Below, piece by piece: positions 8,161 to 16,205 of a stretch of DNA of 64,000 nt; position 1 is the stretch's first letter, and each line of letters starts with the position of its first letter. Under the pieces are notes generated by a model. That model worked only from the letters and a program-made list of their open reading frames with translations. It ran no database searches and was not told where the DNA came from. The stretch is from SZAS-18 sp031370675 (lineage in GTDB: Bacteria; Verrucomicrobiota; Verrucomicrobiia; Chthoniobacterales; SZAS-18): the NCBI GenBank assembly GCA_031370675.1, contig JANMQT010000192.1, positions 1 to 64,000 on the forward strand, written 5' to 3'. Made by a program: the position numbers and the translations under genes.

Positions 8161-8730
8161 TCAGGCCAGCGTGGCGCTGTCGCGCGATTGTAGCACGCGG
8201 CAGGGATGGCCCGCGCAAATCGTGTTTGCGGGAAGATCGTGGGTCACGACCGAGCACGCGCCGACGATGACGCGGTCACCAATCGTGACGCCCGGCAGCA
8301 CGAAGACGCGCGCGCCTAGAAAAACGTCGCGGCCGATCGTGATCGGCGCGGTTTGCAGCGGCAGAGCCGGATCGTCGAAATCATGCGTGCCCGTGCAGAG
8401 GTACGCCTCCTGCGCGATCGTGCTGCCCTCGCCGATTTCGATTCGCCCCAGCGAGTAGGCATTGCTGCGTTCACCAAGGCAGGCGCGGTCGCGCATGGTG
8501 AGATGCCACGGCAGGCGTACCTGCGCGGTCGAATGCACGAAGGGCCGCCCCTCGATCCGCGCGCCAAAGACCCGCAGCCAGCACAAGCGCCAGCCGTTGC
8601 ATGATTTGGGCGTCCAGGCGCAGAGCAGTTTCCAGACGACGACCCACGCCGCCATGCGCAGGCGCGCGCCGGCGCTCCACGGCGATCGCCCAAAGCCATC
8701 CTGGGCATGCGTGACGGGCGGGACGTTCAT
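8161..8730 (-). CDS. WcaF-like hexapeptide acetyltransferase
   Basis: The 189-residue protein matches the colanic-acid-type acetyltransferase (WcaF/NodL-like) left-handed beta-helix family. An N-terminal helical region (about 1-50) leads into hexapeptide turns: IEIGEGSTIAQEAYLCTGTHDFDDP, ITIGRDVFLGARVFVLPGVTIGDRVIVGACSVVTHDLPANTICAGHPCR. The catalytic His in the THDFDD loop is visible. It would O-acetylate a sugar with acetyl-CoA in the cytoplasm. It is the last gene of a six-gene operon and begins 26 bp after the GT4 gene. ATG 8730 was chosen because upstream in-frame sequence overlaps GT4 and does not look like this family. Confidence 0.88.
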   Translation of the reverse strand: MNVPPVTHAQDGFGRSPWSAGARLRMAAWVVVWKLLCAWTPKSCNGWRLCWLRVFGARIEGRPFVHSTAQVRLPWHLTMRDRACLGERSNAYSLGRIEIGEGSTIAQEAYLCTGTHDFDDPALPLQTAPITIGRDVFLGARVFVLPGVTIGDRVIVGACSVVTHDLPANTICAGHPCRVLQSRDSATLA

Positions 8731-8756
8731 GGCGGGAAGGCTAGCGCGGATCGGAG

Positions 8757-10010
8757 CTACGGCGAGCCTGCCGCGTGGGCGAGGTGTGATTGCACGACGC
8801 GCGCAATCGACGCGCGGTAGCGCTCCCACGTCAACCCGCGCGCCTTGGCGGTGGCCGCGTCCTTCATCGCCGCGAGTCGCGCGGGCGAGGCGAGCAGTAC
8901 TTCGAGTTTTTCGGCGATCGCGTCGGCCGAGCGGATCGGCACAATGAAACCGTCGATGCCCTCGGTCAGGACATCCGGTGCGCCGGTGTGGGACGTGGCG
9001 ATGACCGGCAGGCCGCAGGCAAGCGCCTCGAGGATGACGAGACCGAATCCCTCGCAGAGCGACGGAAAGATGAGGACATCGTGCCGCCGCATCTCGCGCA
9101 GCACGTCCGCGGACGAGAGATCTGGAAACCATCGATGCTGCCGCAAAGCGTCGTCGAGCACCGCGCAGGGCGCCGCCGGATGCGCGCCCACCAGGGTCAG
9201 TTCCACGCGATCGCCAAGCCGCCGCACGGCTTCGAGCGCGTAGGACAAACCCTTTCGCTGCGTCAGGGCGCCGACGAAGATCGCGCGCAAGCGTCCGGAC
9301 CGGCCGGGCTCGCGCGGTCCGACCACCACCGGCGGTGCACCATAGGGAATGATTTCCACCCGGGCGCGCAGGTGGTCCGATTCGCGCAGGGTTTCAGCAG
9401 TGAATTGGCTCGCGACGATGACGAGATCAGCGCCCGCGATTTCGCATTCCTTGCGCGCGAGCTTTTCGTCGCTGTCACGGGCGCCCTCGATCGTGGCCGC
9501 CCACTCCGGCACCCGCTCGGCTTCCTCGCGATAGATGCGTTGCGCCGCGCGCCAGTAGCCAATGGGCAGGTCGTAGAGGCAGGCCAGCCCGCGCTCGCGC
9601 GCCGCCGCAAAGGTAGCCACCGCGCCGTCCTCGTACGCGTACACCGCGCGCAACGAGCCCGTTGCTTCCGTTCGCAGCCGGCGCGCGACGCGCTTATCGA
9701 GCCCCCGGTAGACGGCATCGACGCTGAACACGCCGCGCTCGTGCCGCGCAAATGCGGTCAGACCGAATTTTGAAGACGCGAGGCGGGCGGCCTCCAGCCA
9801 TGGGTCGGTTCGGGTGCGCACGCGGACTGCGGGTGGAAGCACGCGCCGCTCGAGAAGCTCGCGCCACCGCGCCGGCAGGTACCGGCCCAGCGCCGAGTGA
9901 GGATTCCAATGAATGCAGGTCCAGAATTCCGCGAGCAAATCCGCTTCCGCCAGCGCGAGCGCCGCGTGGCGAACGTTCACGTTGCCGGTGGGATGGGAGA
10001 GGAGAACCAT
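8757..10010 (-). CDS. Family 4 glycosyltransferase
   Basis: The 417-residue GT-B protein has the GT4 C-terminal signature FPSLCEGFGLVILEALACGLPVIATSHTG, including the E(x7)E pair. FVGALTQRKGLSYALEAVRRL lies at the start of the donor-binding half. The N-terminal half is divergent, as usual for acceptor domains. It should move a hexose from a nucleotide-sugar (GDP-mannose derivatives are plausible because gmd is in the operon) to a lipid-linked glycan. It lies between the flippase and the acetyltransferase, with 62- and 26-bp gaps. Confidence 0.9.
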   Translation of the reverse strand: MVLLSHPTGNVNVRHAALALAEADLLAEFWTCIHWNPHSALGRYLPARWRELLERRVLPPAVRVRTRTDPWLEAARLASSKFGLTAFARHERGVFSVDAVYRGLDKRVARRLRTEATGSLRAVYAYEDGAVATFAAARERGLACLYDLPIGYWRAAQRIYREEAERVPEWAATIEGARDSDEKLARKECEIAGADLVIVASQFTAETLRESDHLRARVEIIPYGAPPVVVGPREPGRSGRLRAIFVGALTQRKGLSYALEAVRRLGDRVELTLVGAHPAAPCAVLDDALRQHRWFPDLSSADVLREMRRHDVLIFPSLCEGFGLVILEALACGLPVIATSHTGAPDVLTEGIDGFIVPIRSADAIAEKLEVLLASPARLAAMKDAATAKARGLTWERYRASIARVVQSHLAHAAGSP

Positions 10011-10072
10011 GGACTCCGGAATTCAGTATGCCGGGACCGCGGCCCAGCGCGAGCCGATGTTCGCCGGGGGTT

Positions 10073-11341
10073 TCATGGCGCGGTGGTCGTGCGCAAACCG
10101 CGCCGGCTCAACCAAAGATTAAGCGCGATCGACGCGAGGGACGGAAACAGGCCGAAGAGAATGACCCCGCGCACGGTCGCCAGATCCAGCAGCGGAACGG
10201 AAGCGGCCTGGATTGCGAGCGCGATCGGAATGTTCAGCCAGGACCACCGCACCCACGCGCGCGCGAAATTGAGCGACCAAAGTACCGCCGCGAAGTAGGC
10301 GAGCGCCGCGCTGGCCATGAGCAACGGCAGTTCCCGCTGCAAATGCGCGTAGGAAGGACCGAGCAACCACAACAACGGTTCCGGAAATATGGCCGACAGC
10401 GCCCACAACCCGAGGGCCGCGGCCGCGGCGATCCCGACAATCTGCCCGTACCGGCGCGTGAGGAGCGGACGGTCCGCCGGCAGCCGCGCAAATCGCGGCA
10501 GGATCAGGTTGTTCTGAATCGCATTTGGGATGGTCAGCAGGAACGCAAGACGGCCGAGGGCGCCCAGGTCCGCCACGCCGCGCGTGTTGCCGAATCCGGC
10601 GATGATCCACAGGCCGATTTGACCCTGCAGGCAAAAGAAAATCGTGTTCGCCACTTGCGATCGGGCGAGGGAGAGCAACGCGCTACGATTTGCCTCGTCG
10701 GGTTTTGCCTCGAGATCGACGAGGTCCGCCACGGCCGGTCGGAGACGGAGCCATTGCCCGACGGCCACCATGGATCCGACGGCCACGGCCAGCGGTGCAT
10801 TCAGCATGCCGAGTGCCGCCAGGGCGAGCATGGCGCCGAGCCGAACCGCGTTGCCGGCGAGATCGATCCGCTGCACGCGCGCCACCTCTCCGGCGAGGCG
10901 CGGCGCGGCGCCGAGGGCGTCGTAATTGAGCTGCGCCCACAAGGTGAGGATGACCGCCGCGGTAATGGCGAAAACATGCCAAGCGGGAGAGCCGTTGCGC
11001 ACAAGCAACCAGACGAACAGGGGGACCATCGCAGCGAGTGCGACCAACGCGAATTGTCCGCGCAGGCTGCGCGCGGTAGCGATCAAGCGGCCGAGCCGAT
11101 CGCGGTCGCGCCAGATTTGTCCGCCGATCGAGGCGAGGCCGATGCCAATGCCCGTGTCGGCGAGCAAACCGAGGGTAACCTGGAAATTTCCGGCGAGCGC
11201 GACCTGGGCGAATTGGTCCGGCGGGAGCGTGCGAACGACCGCCAGCCCCGCGAGAAAGCCGAGCGCCTGCACGCCCAGCTGCGTGAACGCGTAACTTCCC
11301 AAATCGCGCAACCATCGCCGCGGGCGGTTCCATGCGGTCAT
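10073..11341 (-). CDS. Wzx-like polysaccharide flippase (MATE/MOP superfamily)
   Basis: The 422-residue protein is almost entirely hydrophobic, with about 12 predicted membrane spans. It begins with the typical YAFTQLGVQALGFLAGLAVVRTLPPDQFAQVALAGNF segment of O-antigen and exopolysaccharide flippases. The family moves undecaprenyl-linked repeat units across the inner membrane. It sits between gmd and the GT4 gene. No polymerase (Wzy) or chain exporter is in the operon, so it must work with genes elsewhere or make a short glycan. Confidence 0.82.
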   Translation of the reverse strand: MTAWNRPRRWLRDLGSYAFTQLGVQALGFLAGLAVVRTLPPDQFAQVALAGNFQVTLGLLADTGIGIGLASIGGQIWRDRDRLGRLIATARSLRGQFALVALAAMVPLFVWLLVRNGSPAWHVFAITAAVILTLWAQLNYDALGAAPRLAGEVARVQRIDLAGNAVRLGAMLALAALGMLNAPLAVAVGSMVAVGQWLRLRPAVADLVDLEAKPDEANRSALLSLARSQVANTIFFCLQGQIGLWIIAGFGNTRGVADLGALGRLAFLLTIPNAIQNNLILPRFARLPADRPLLTRRYGQIVGIAAAAALGLWALSAIFPEPLLWLLGPSYAHLQRELPLLMASAALAYFAAVLWSLNFARAWVRWSWLNIPIALAIQAASVPLLDLATVRGVILFGLFPSLASIALNLWLSRRGLRTTTAP

Positions 11342-11384
11342 GTGGCCATCGGGAAGGTTATGCCCGGAGATTCGGGCGGCGGGT

Positions 11385-12338
11385 TTAGAGCACGCCGTTC
11401 ATCATCGCGTGGACGACTTCATTCATTTTCCAATTTGCGCGCCAGCCCAGCTTGGCTGCGGCCCTGGCAGGGTTGGCCCGGCCACAGCGCAGATCGGTTG
11501 GTCGCAATAGCGCGGGATCGGTTTCGACGTGCTCGTGCCAGTCGAGCCCAACCGCCTCAAACGCGTGCGCCACAAAATCCTGCAGCGGCCGGGTCTCGCC
11601 AGTGGCAATCACGTAATCGTCCGGCTCCGGCTGTTGGAGCATGAGGGCCATCGCCCCGACGAATTCGGGCGCCCAACCCCAGTCGCGCTGGATGTCGAGA
11701 TTGCCCAGTCGCAGCTTCGCGCGCGATTCGCCCGCCGCGATGCGGCGAGCGCCGGAGACGATTTTTTGCGTCACGAAGCGTTCGGGCCGCAGGCAGGACT
11801 CGTGGTTGAAGAGGATGCCGGAGCACGCGAAAAGGCCGTAGGCTTCGCGGTAGTTCGCGACCGCCCAAAACGCCGCGGCCTTGGCGACCGCATACGGACT
11901 GCGGGGGCGAAACGCCATCTGCTCGTCAGCCGGTTCGCCCCCCGTGTCGCCGAAGCATTCGCTGGAGCAGGCGTGATAAAATCGAATCCGACCGCCGAGG
12001 AAGCGCACCGCCTCGAGGACGTTGAGCGTGCCGAGCGTCACGCTCTCGAGCGTCTCGACGGGCTGCTCAAACGAGAGCCCGACCGACGACTGGCCGGCGA
12101 GATGATACACCTCGTCGGGTTGCGCTTTGTTGAGCACCTGCAGGACGCTGCGGAAATCGGTGATCGCCGCCGATGCGAGTTTCACGCGATCGTGAATGCC
12201 GAGTCGCGTCAGGTTGGGGAATCCACCCATCGCCGCGTCGCGGGAGGTCCCCCAGACTTCATCGCCGCGCGCGAGGAGATGACGCGCGAGGTAGGCGCCG
12301 TCCTGACCGGAAATGCCGAAGATGAGACACCGGGCCAT
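11385..12338 (-). CDS. gmd: GDP-mannose 4,6-dehydratase-like SDR
   Basis: The 317-residue extended SDR starts with the nucleotide-binding GISGQDGAYLARHLL. DEVYHLAGQSSVGLSFEQP, the catalytic serine region SSECFG, the YAVAKAA Tyr-Lys pair and LFNHESCLRPERFVTQKI all match Gmd. Gmd converts GDP-mannose to GDP-4-keto-6-deoxymannose, the precursor of GDP-fucose, rhamnose or perosamine. The second enzyme is not in the window. CLRPERF replaces the more usual PRRGETF, so some substrate divergence is possible. It starts 12 bp after the antiterminator gene. Confidence 0.85.
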   Translation of the reverse strand: MARCLIFGISGQDGAYLARHLLARGDEVWGTSRDAAMGGFPNLTRLGIHDRVKLASAAITDFRSVLQVLNKAQPDEVYHLAGQSSVGLSFEQPVETLESVTLGTLNVLEAVRFLGGRIRFYHACSSECFGDTGGEPADEQMAFRPRSPYAVAKAAAFWAVANYREAYGLFACSGILFNHESCLRPERFVTQKIVSGARRIAAGESRAKLRLGNLDIQRDWGWAPEFVGAMALMLQQPEPDDYVIATGETRPLQDFVAHAFEAVGLDWHEHVETDPALLRPTDLRCGRANPARAAAKLGWRANWKMNEVVHAMMNGVL

Positions 12339-12349
12339 GGAGAATCGAC

Positions 12350-12931
12350 TCAGCCGGAGAACCGGCGAAGCGGATGATGCACCGACGGCAGGGCGGATCG
12401 AGCCGGAAGTTCCAGCTCCATCTGACGCCCCATGAATTCCAGCAGAACCCGGATGCGATCGCGCGCCGGCAGGTATTGCGTGACGACGGCCTCCAACCCG
12501 TGCAGAGCGCCGCCAGTCAGCCTCACATCATCGCCCGGGGCTGGCAGGCTGGCGATCTCGGTTAATTCCTCCTCGCCCACGCTGAGGCGGAGTTGGTCGA
12601 TGACCGCGTCCGGCACGGGCGGATGGATGCCGCCGAAATGAACGATGCCACGCAAGCCGTGCGCGTAGCCGACCTCGCGGTGGCGCGTCGGGAGATCAAA
12701 CCGCGCGAAAAGGTAGCCGGGAAACAGCGCCTCGGTCATCCACATCTGCCCGCCGGCGCGCGGGCGCCGAAACCGGATCCGCGGGCAGAAAACGTCGATG
12801 TGCTCGCGCTGCCGCAGCGCGCGCGCCGCGATCGACTCGTGGCGCGGCTGGGCCTGCAGGCAATACCAGGCGACGCCGGGGGTCGTGCTTCCGGCCAGGT
12901 CCGGTGGTGGTTGGAGAAGGGTCGCGTTCAT
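12350..12931 (-). CDS. NusG-like transcription antiterminator (RfaH/UpxY/LoaP type)
   Basis: The 193-residue protein has a NusG N-terminal domain: WYCLQAQPRHESIAARALRQR, FCPRIRFRRP, ALFPGYLFARFDL. A KOW-like C-terminal domain follows (PGDDVRLTGGALHGLEAVVTQYL). Specialised NusG paralogs of this kind bind paused RNA polymerase and keep it transcribing long polysaccharide operons. Its place as gene two of this operon, before gmd, flippase and GT4, fits that role. Its start overlaps the regulator gene by 4 bp, so the two are translationally coupled. No clear ops-like DNA element was found in the leader. Confidence 0.9.
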   Translation of the reverse strand: MNATLLQPPPDLAGSTTPGVAWYCLQAQPRHESIAARALRQREHIDVFCPRIRFRRPRAGGQMWMTEALFPGYLFARFDLPTRHREVGYAHGLRGIVHFGGIHPPVPDAVIDQLRLSVGEEELTEIASLPAPGDDVRLTGGALHGLEAVVTQYLPARDRIRVLLEFMGRQMELELPARSALPSVHHPLRRFSG

Positions 12932-13488
12932 GACGGGTCCAGCATTTTCACAAGCGCCGGGAGCGACTCGCGGGCCATGCGCTGCCAGCCTTGGAGCCGT
13001 TCCGCGCGGTGGCGAAGAAATTCGAATTCAGCCGTACGGCGGGTCGCGGATGGCCCGGCGGCGAGCGCGGTCGTGAGCCGCTCGAGCCGCTCGGCGCCGC
13101 CCTCGAGCGCCGGCGCGATCCGTTCGCGCAGGAAACCGGAGACGAGCTTGCGCAGCTCGGTCTCGGCAACAAAATGATCGCGCCGATCGCCGGCGACGTA
13201 GGTGGCCTTCACCGCGCCGAACGAGCGCAGGAGGCGCAGGCCCTGCGAGGCGGAACCTCGACTCATTGCGAGCTTTCGCACGATCGCGTCGAAGGTCAGT
13301 GGCACCGCTGAGGCGAAGAGCAGGGCGTAGATTTCACCGAGCGACTTGGGGGCCTTCACACTCCGCGCCAGCCCGACGAAAAGATCCACGAATTCGATCT
13401 CGACGGGGGACAAGCGGTCCGGACCGGCTTTGACGGCCGCAGACACCGCTGGCCGGACCCTGGGTTTCAGGCGCAGCGCGATGGACAT
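12928..13488 (-). CDS. GbsR/MarR-family transcriptional regulator
   Basis: The 186-residue protein carries a winged-helix domain. GEIYALLFASAVPLTFDAIVRKLAMSRGSASQGLRLLRSFGAVK fits GbsR-type regulators, followed by a wing (VAGDRRDHFVAE) and a C-terminal helical region. Relatives repress choline or polysaccharide genes, and some sense small ligands. It is the first gene of the polysaccharide operon and overlaps the antiterminator by 4 bp. A palindrome 27 bp upstream (13516-13535) is a reasonable binding site, so autoregulation of the whole operon is likely. Confidence 0.85.
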   Translation of the reverse strand: MSIALRLKPRVRPAVSAAVKAGPDRLSPVEIEFVDLFVGLARSVKAPKSLGEIYALLFASAVPLTFDAIVRKLAMSRGSASQGLRLLRSFGAVKATYVAGDRRDHFVAETELRKLVSGFLRERIAPALEGGAERLERLTTALAAGPSATRRTAEFEFLRHRAERLQGWQRMARESLPALVKMLDPS

Positions 13489-13515
13489 GGCACCAGCTTG
13501 ACGCGAAATTCGAAA

Positions 13516-13535
13516 TGTTCAACAAAAAATGAACA
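13516..13535. promoter_or_regulatory. Candidate operator for the GbsR/MarR regulator
   Basis: TGTTCA (13516-13521) and TGAACA (13530-13535) form an inverted repeat with an 8-bp A-rich spacer in the divergent promoter region, 27 bp before the regulator start. The AT-rich setting stands out from the GC-rich surroundings. Assignment to the adjacent regulator rests on position only. Confidence 0.4.
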
Positions 13536-13688
13536 AAATGACCGATAGAGGGCGGGGAGGCGGTCGCGGTGAGCCGACGGGACGGGGGCGGGGAAATTGC
13601 ACCGCAGGCGGCGAATGCGGTTGTGCCCGCGGCCGCTCCGCGCGAACGCTTCCGCGTGCCCGACCTCCCGCCTGACTCCAACGTTGCG

Positions 13689-14108
13689 ATGGGTCGCCGG
13701 GGTCTTCTCCACCCGTACGTCCTGGTGTTCTTGTGCGAGTCGCTCGTGACCGCCTCGGAAGTGCTCCTGAAACTTGGGGCGCGGGAAACGGCGAACCTGC
13801 CGCCGTTTCTCCCGGCGCTGCAGTGGATTGGCGCGAGCGGCCTGCAGTCGAAATGGGTCTGGATGGCGATTCCGTGCATGATCGCGAGTTTTGTGGCGTG
13901 GCTTTGGATCATTCGCGCACTTCCCCTGAACATCGCCTCGATGCTGGCCAGCGTTGTCCACATCATGGTGCCGCTGAGTTGCCTGCTGATCCTCGGTGAA
14001 CACCTCAGCGCGCGGCGCTGGTGCGGGATCGCGCTGGTGCTGGCGGGACTTCTCCTGGTGGCCGCACCGCGTACCGAAGCCGAAAGATTGCCGGTATTCC
14101 CGTCATGA
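13689..14108 (+). CDS. Small DMT/SMR-type membrane transporter, subunit A
   Basis: From ATG 13689 this is a 139-residue protein with about four membrane spans (LLHPYVLVFLCESLVTASEVLLKLGA, VWMAIPCMIASFVAWLWII, IASMLASVVHIMVPLSCLLILGEHLS, GIALVLAGLLLVAAP). The pattern matches small multidrug resistance/ArnE-ArnF-like proteins, half-size drug/metabolite transporters. The ILGEHLSARRWCGIALVLAGLLL end is diagnostic. Its stop overlaps the start of a second such gene (ATGA), so the pair probably forms a heterodimer. In this setting a polyprenyl-phosphate-sugar flippase is plausible. An in-frame GTG at 13569 would add 40 residues that look unstructured. Confidence 0.75.
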   Translation: MGRRGLLHPYVLVFLCESLVTASEVLLKLGARETANLPPFLPALQWIGASGLQSKWVWMAIPCMIASFVAWLWIIRALPLNIASMLASVVHIMVPLSCLLILGEHLSARRWCGIALVLAGLLLVAAPRTEAERLPVFPS

Positions 14109-14434
14109 AAATTGTCACCCTCCTGTTGATCCTCTTAGCGCACGCCTCCAACGTGGCCGGCCAAATCGTGATGAAGACGGCGCTGCTCGCGACCGGCCGG
14201 GCGAATCGTTTCCTCCGCTTCGTGATTGCCATCGGCGGGATGACGCTTTCGTTTTTCGTGATGCTGGGTCTCCTGCAGCACTTCGATCTGAGCTTTCTCT
14301 ATCCGTTTCAGGCGTCGGGCCTGATCATGATGGCGATTGGCGCGCGCGTCTTCCTGGGCGAAAAACTCGGCCGTCGAAATCTCGTCGCGATGGCCATCAT
14401 CATCGCGGGCGTGGCATTGGTCTCGACCAGCTGA
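14105..14434 (+). CDS. Small DMT/SMR-type membrane transporter, subunit B
   Basis: The 109-residue protein with four membrane spans starts MKIVTLLLILLAHASNVAGQIVMK and ends FLGEKLGRRNLVAMAIIIAGVALVS, the EmrE/ArnF-like signature. It starts inside the stop codon of the previous gene (ATGA, 14105-14108). Length and topology match an SMR monomer. A paired arrangement is typical of heterodimeric SMR or ArnE/ArnF transporters. It is convergent with the GT-C-like protein that follows 38 bp later. Confidence 0.8.
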   Translation: MKIVTLLLILLAHASNVAGQIVMKTALLATGRANRFLRFVIAIGGMTLSFFVMLGLLQHFDLSFLYPFQASGLIMMAIGARVFLGEKLGRRNLVAMAIIIAGVALVSTS

Positions 14435-14472
14435 CGCTAGCGCGATCCAACCGCTACCCGCGCGCGCAGGCT

Positions 14473-16164
14473 TCAGGTTTCCGGGATCGCCGTCGTCTCG
14501 GATTCTTGTGGCGCGCGCCAACACCAGAGATTCATCGCCACCAATGCCAGCAGGGCCAAACCGCAGATTACGCTTGGAAAAACGTAAAGGAGGTCCGGCC
14601 GACCCTCCCGGGCCGGGACCCAGACGGTAAAAAACGTGAGGATCTGGAGGCTGGCGATCGCGAGGAAAAACAGCGGATGAATTCGCATCGCGATCCACGT
14701 AAAGAGGGCGAGGCCGACCACCTGGGTGACATAACTGCCTTGATGGACGATGGCCGAGCGCGGGAGAAAAAGCAGCAGGATCCAAACGCACAAGCCCAGG
14801 GCCACCCAAACGACGATCGGGCCCACGATGGAACGCGCCCGCCGCTCCTTCCATATCACCCACGGCAGTGCCGCCAGGCTCAACAGCCAGAAACCAAACG
14901 AGCCCGTCGTGACAAAGAACTCCCAGCTCGACGATTTTTTTCGAAATTCCGGATCCCACGGAGAGGCCGCCAGCAGATAACTTCCATCACTCAGCATTTG
15001 AAAATTGGCGACGCGATAGTCCCAAGCCTTCGCCCAGCCGATCAACCGGTACTGGTTTTCCAACACGGACAAAAATCCCACGCTCTCGTCTTGATTGTCA
15101 GGTTGACCGGCCAGGTGCCATTTCAACAAATGATTGGCCGGTGGGGCGTAGAAGCGCTGGTAGGCGAACCACGGAGTCGTGGTCAGGACGAAAATCAAAC
15201 CCGCCAGGAGCCAGCCCTTCCGCTGGCCGCGATTCCGGACGCATTGATAGAGCACAAGGGGAAACAACCCGAGAAGTGAAAACGCCACGCCGCCGTGACA
15301 AAGGAAACCAAGTACGGCGAGGAAACCGCCGGCGACAAAGGGAAAGACGGCCTGGGTTTTTGGGGAAATCCGGGAAAAGAAATAAATGAAGGCGCCGACG
15401 AGAAACGACGCCGAGCAGAGCTTTGGCCAGGTGAAGATGGTGTTGATGAGGATTACCCCGCTGAAACTCACGCCGCTGATGATCGCCGTGGCATTCCGCA
15501 CTCCGGTCCCAAAGGTCCTGACCAGCGACCAAATCGCCGGCACCCAGAGGAGTTGAAACCAAACCCCGGCCACGGCGCCGATGGTATCGCCATCGAAAAA
15601 AAGCGCCAGGAGCGGACGAAACAGCAGCGACCATCCCGCCTGCAAGGGCGGACGATCGCTACTAAGCCATTCCGAGGTCAAGCGCTTCGGGTTCACCCCG
15701 TCCCACAATCGATTGGCAAAGAGCGTGGGAATCTCGTTGTCGTACGGGAGGGTCCAGGTGAAGCGCTCCGCGGCGACGGAAAAAAATTTGCTCCCACCGT
15801 AGGCGTAGAGCAGACCGATGTATCCCATCCCGATGATCCCCGCGAGGATGGCCGGGATCAGAAGATCGTCTGGCAGGAGGTCTCGCAACCGGCCCCGGGC
15901 GCGTCGCACGGTGCGGACCGCCAGCGCTAGTCCCGCGGTCAGGATCAATCCGGAGAACGCCTTTCCCAAAGCTGGCGAGGCGAAATAGATCCAGAATGCG
16001 AAGTAACCTGCCAGTCCGACGACGGCGCCAAAAACGAGGAGAGAAAGGCGACGTGGGACGCGCGACTCAGGAATCTCCAGTCCCACCCAGCCAATCAAAT
16101 ACATGGCGAGCAGCGCCCCCAGCAGCCCGAAGGCGAGGAGCGTGGTGACGAACGGGGAATGCAC
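14473..16164 (-). CDS. Polytopic membrane protein, probable GT-C-type glycosyltransferase
   Basis: The 563-residue protein has about 11-13 membrane spans. A large loop follows the third or fourth span (about 130-185) with YNEIP-like and SDRPPLQAGW motifs, where GT-C enzymes often hold their catalytic acidic residues. It resembles uncharacterised membrane glycosyltransferases of exopolysaccharide loci, but I cannot assign a Pfam family with certainty. GT-C enzymes take sugars from polyprenyl-phosphate carriers on the outer face of the membrane. Its neighbours, the small-transporter pair and the polysaccharide operon, fit. It reads away from trpS. Confidence 0.65.
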   Translation of the reverse strand: MHSPFVTTLLAFGLLGALLAMYLIGWVGLEIPESRVPRRLSLLVFGAVVGLAGYFAFWIYFASPALGKAFSGLILTAGLALAVRTVRRARGRLRDLLPDDLLIPAILAGIIGMGYIGLLYAYGGSKFFSVAAERFTWTLPYDNEIPTLFANRLWDGVNPKRLTSEWLSSDRPPLQAGWSLLFRPLLALFFDGDTIGAVAGVWFQLLWVPAIWSLVRTFGTGVRNATAIISGVSFSGVILINTIFTWPKLCSASFLVGAFIYFFSRISPKTQAVFPFVAGGFLAVLGFLCHGGVAFSLLGLFPLVLYQCVRNRGQRKGWLLAGLIFVLTTTPWFAYQRFYAPPANHLLKWHLAGQPDNQDESVGFLSVLENQYRLIGWAKAWDYRVANFQMLSDGSYLLAASPWDPEFRKKSSSWEFFVTTGSFGFWLLSLAALPWVIWKERRARSIVGPIVVWVALGLCVWILLLFLPRSAIVHQGSYVTQVVGLALFTWIAMRIHPLFFLAIASLQILTFFTVWVPAREGRPDLLYVFPSVICGLALLALVAMNLWCWRAPQESETTAIPET

Positions 16165-16205
16165 GACGGCAGGGCGTGGTCTTTCGAGGTCGAATCAAGC
16201 TCGGA

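Noticed and set aside
8731..9132. N-terminal extension of the acetyltransferase inside the GT4 gene
   Set aside because: The added 134 residues are an Arg/His-rich shadow of GT4, and the family normally starts near the chosen ATG.
9752..11644. 630-codon plus-strand open frame opposite the flippase and GT4 genes
   Set aside because: The translation is an Arg/Gln/Gly-rich mixture with no family resemblance, while the minus strand encodes recognisable envelope enzymes.
14437..14470. GGTAGC-containing sequence as an ops/JUMPstart element
   Set aside because: It lies after the GT-C-like gene and outside the leader of the antiterminator operon, so position does not fit; the short match is expected by chance.
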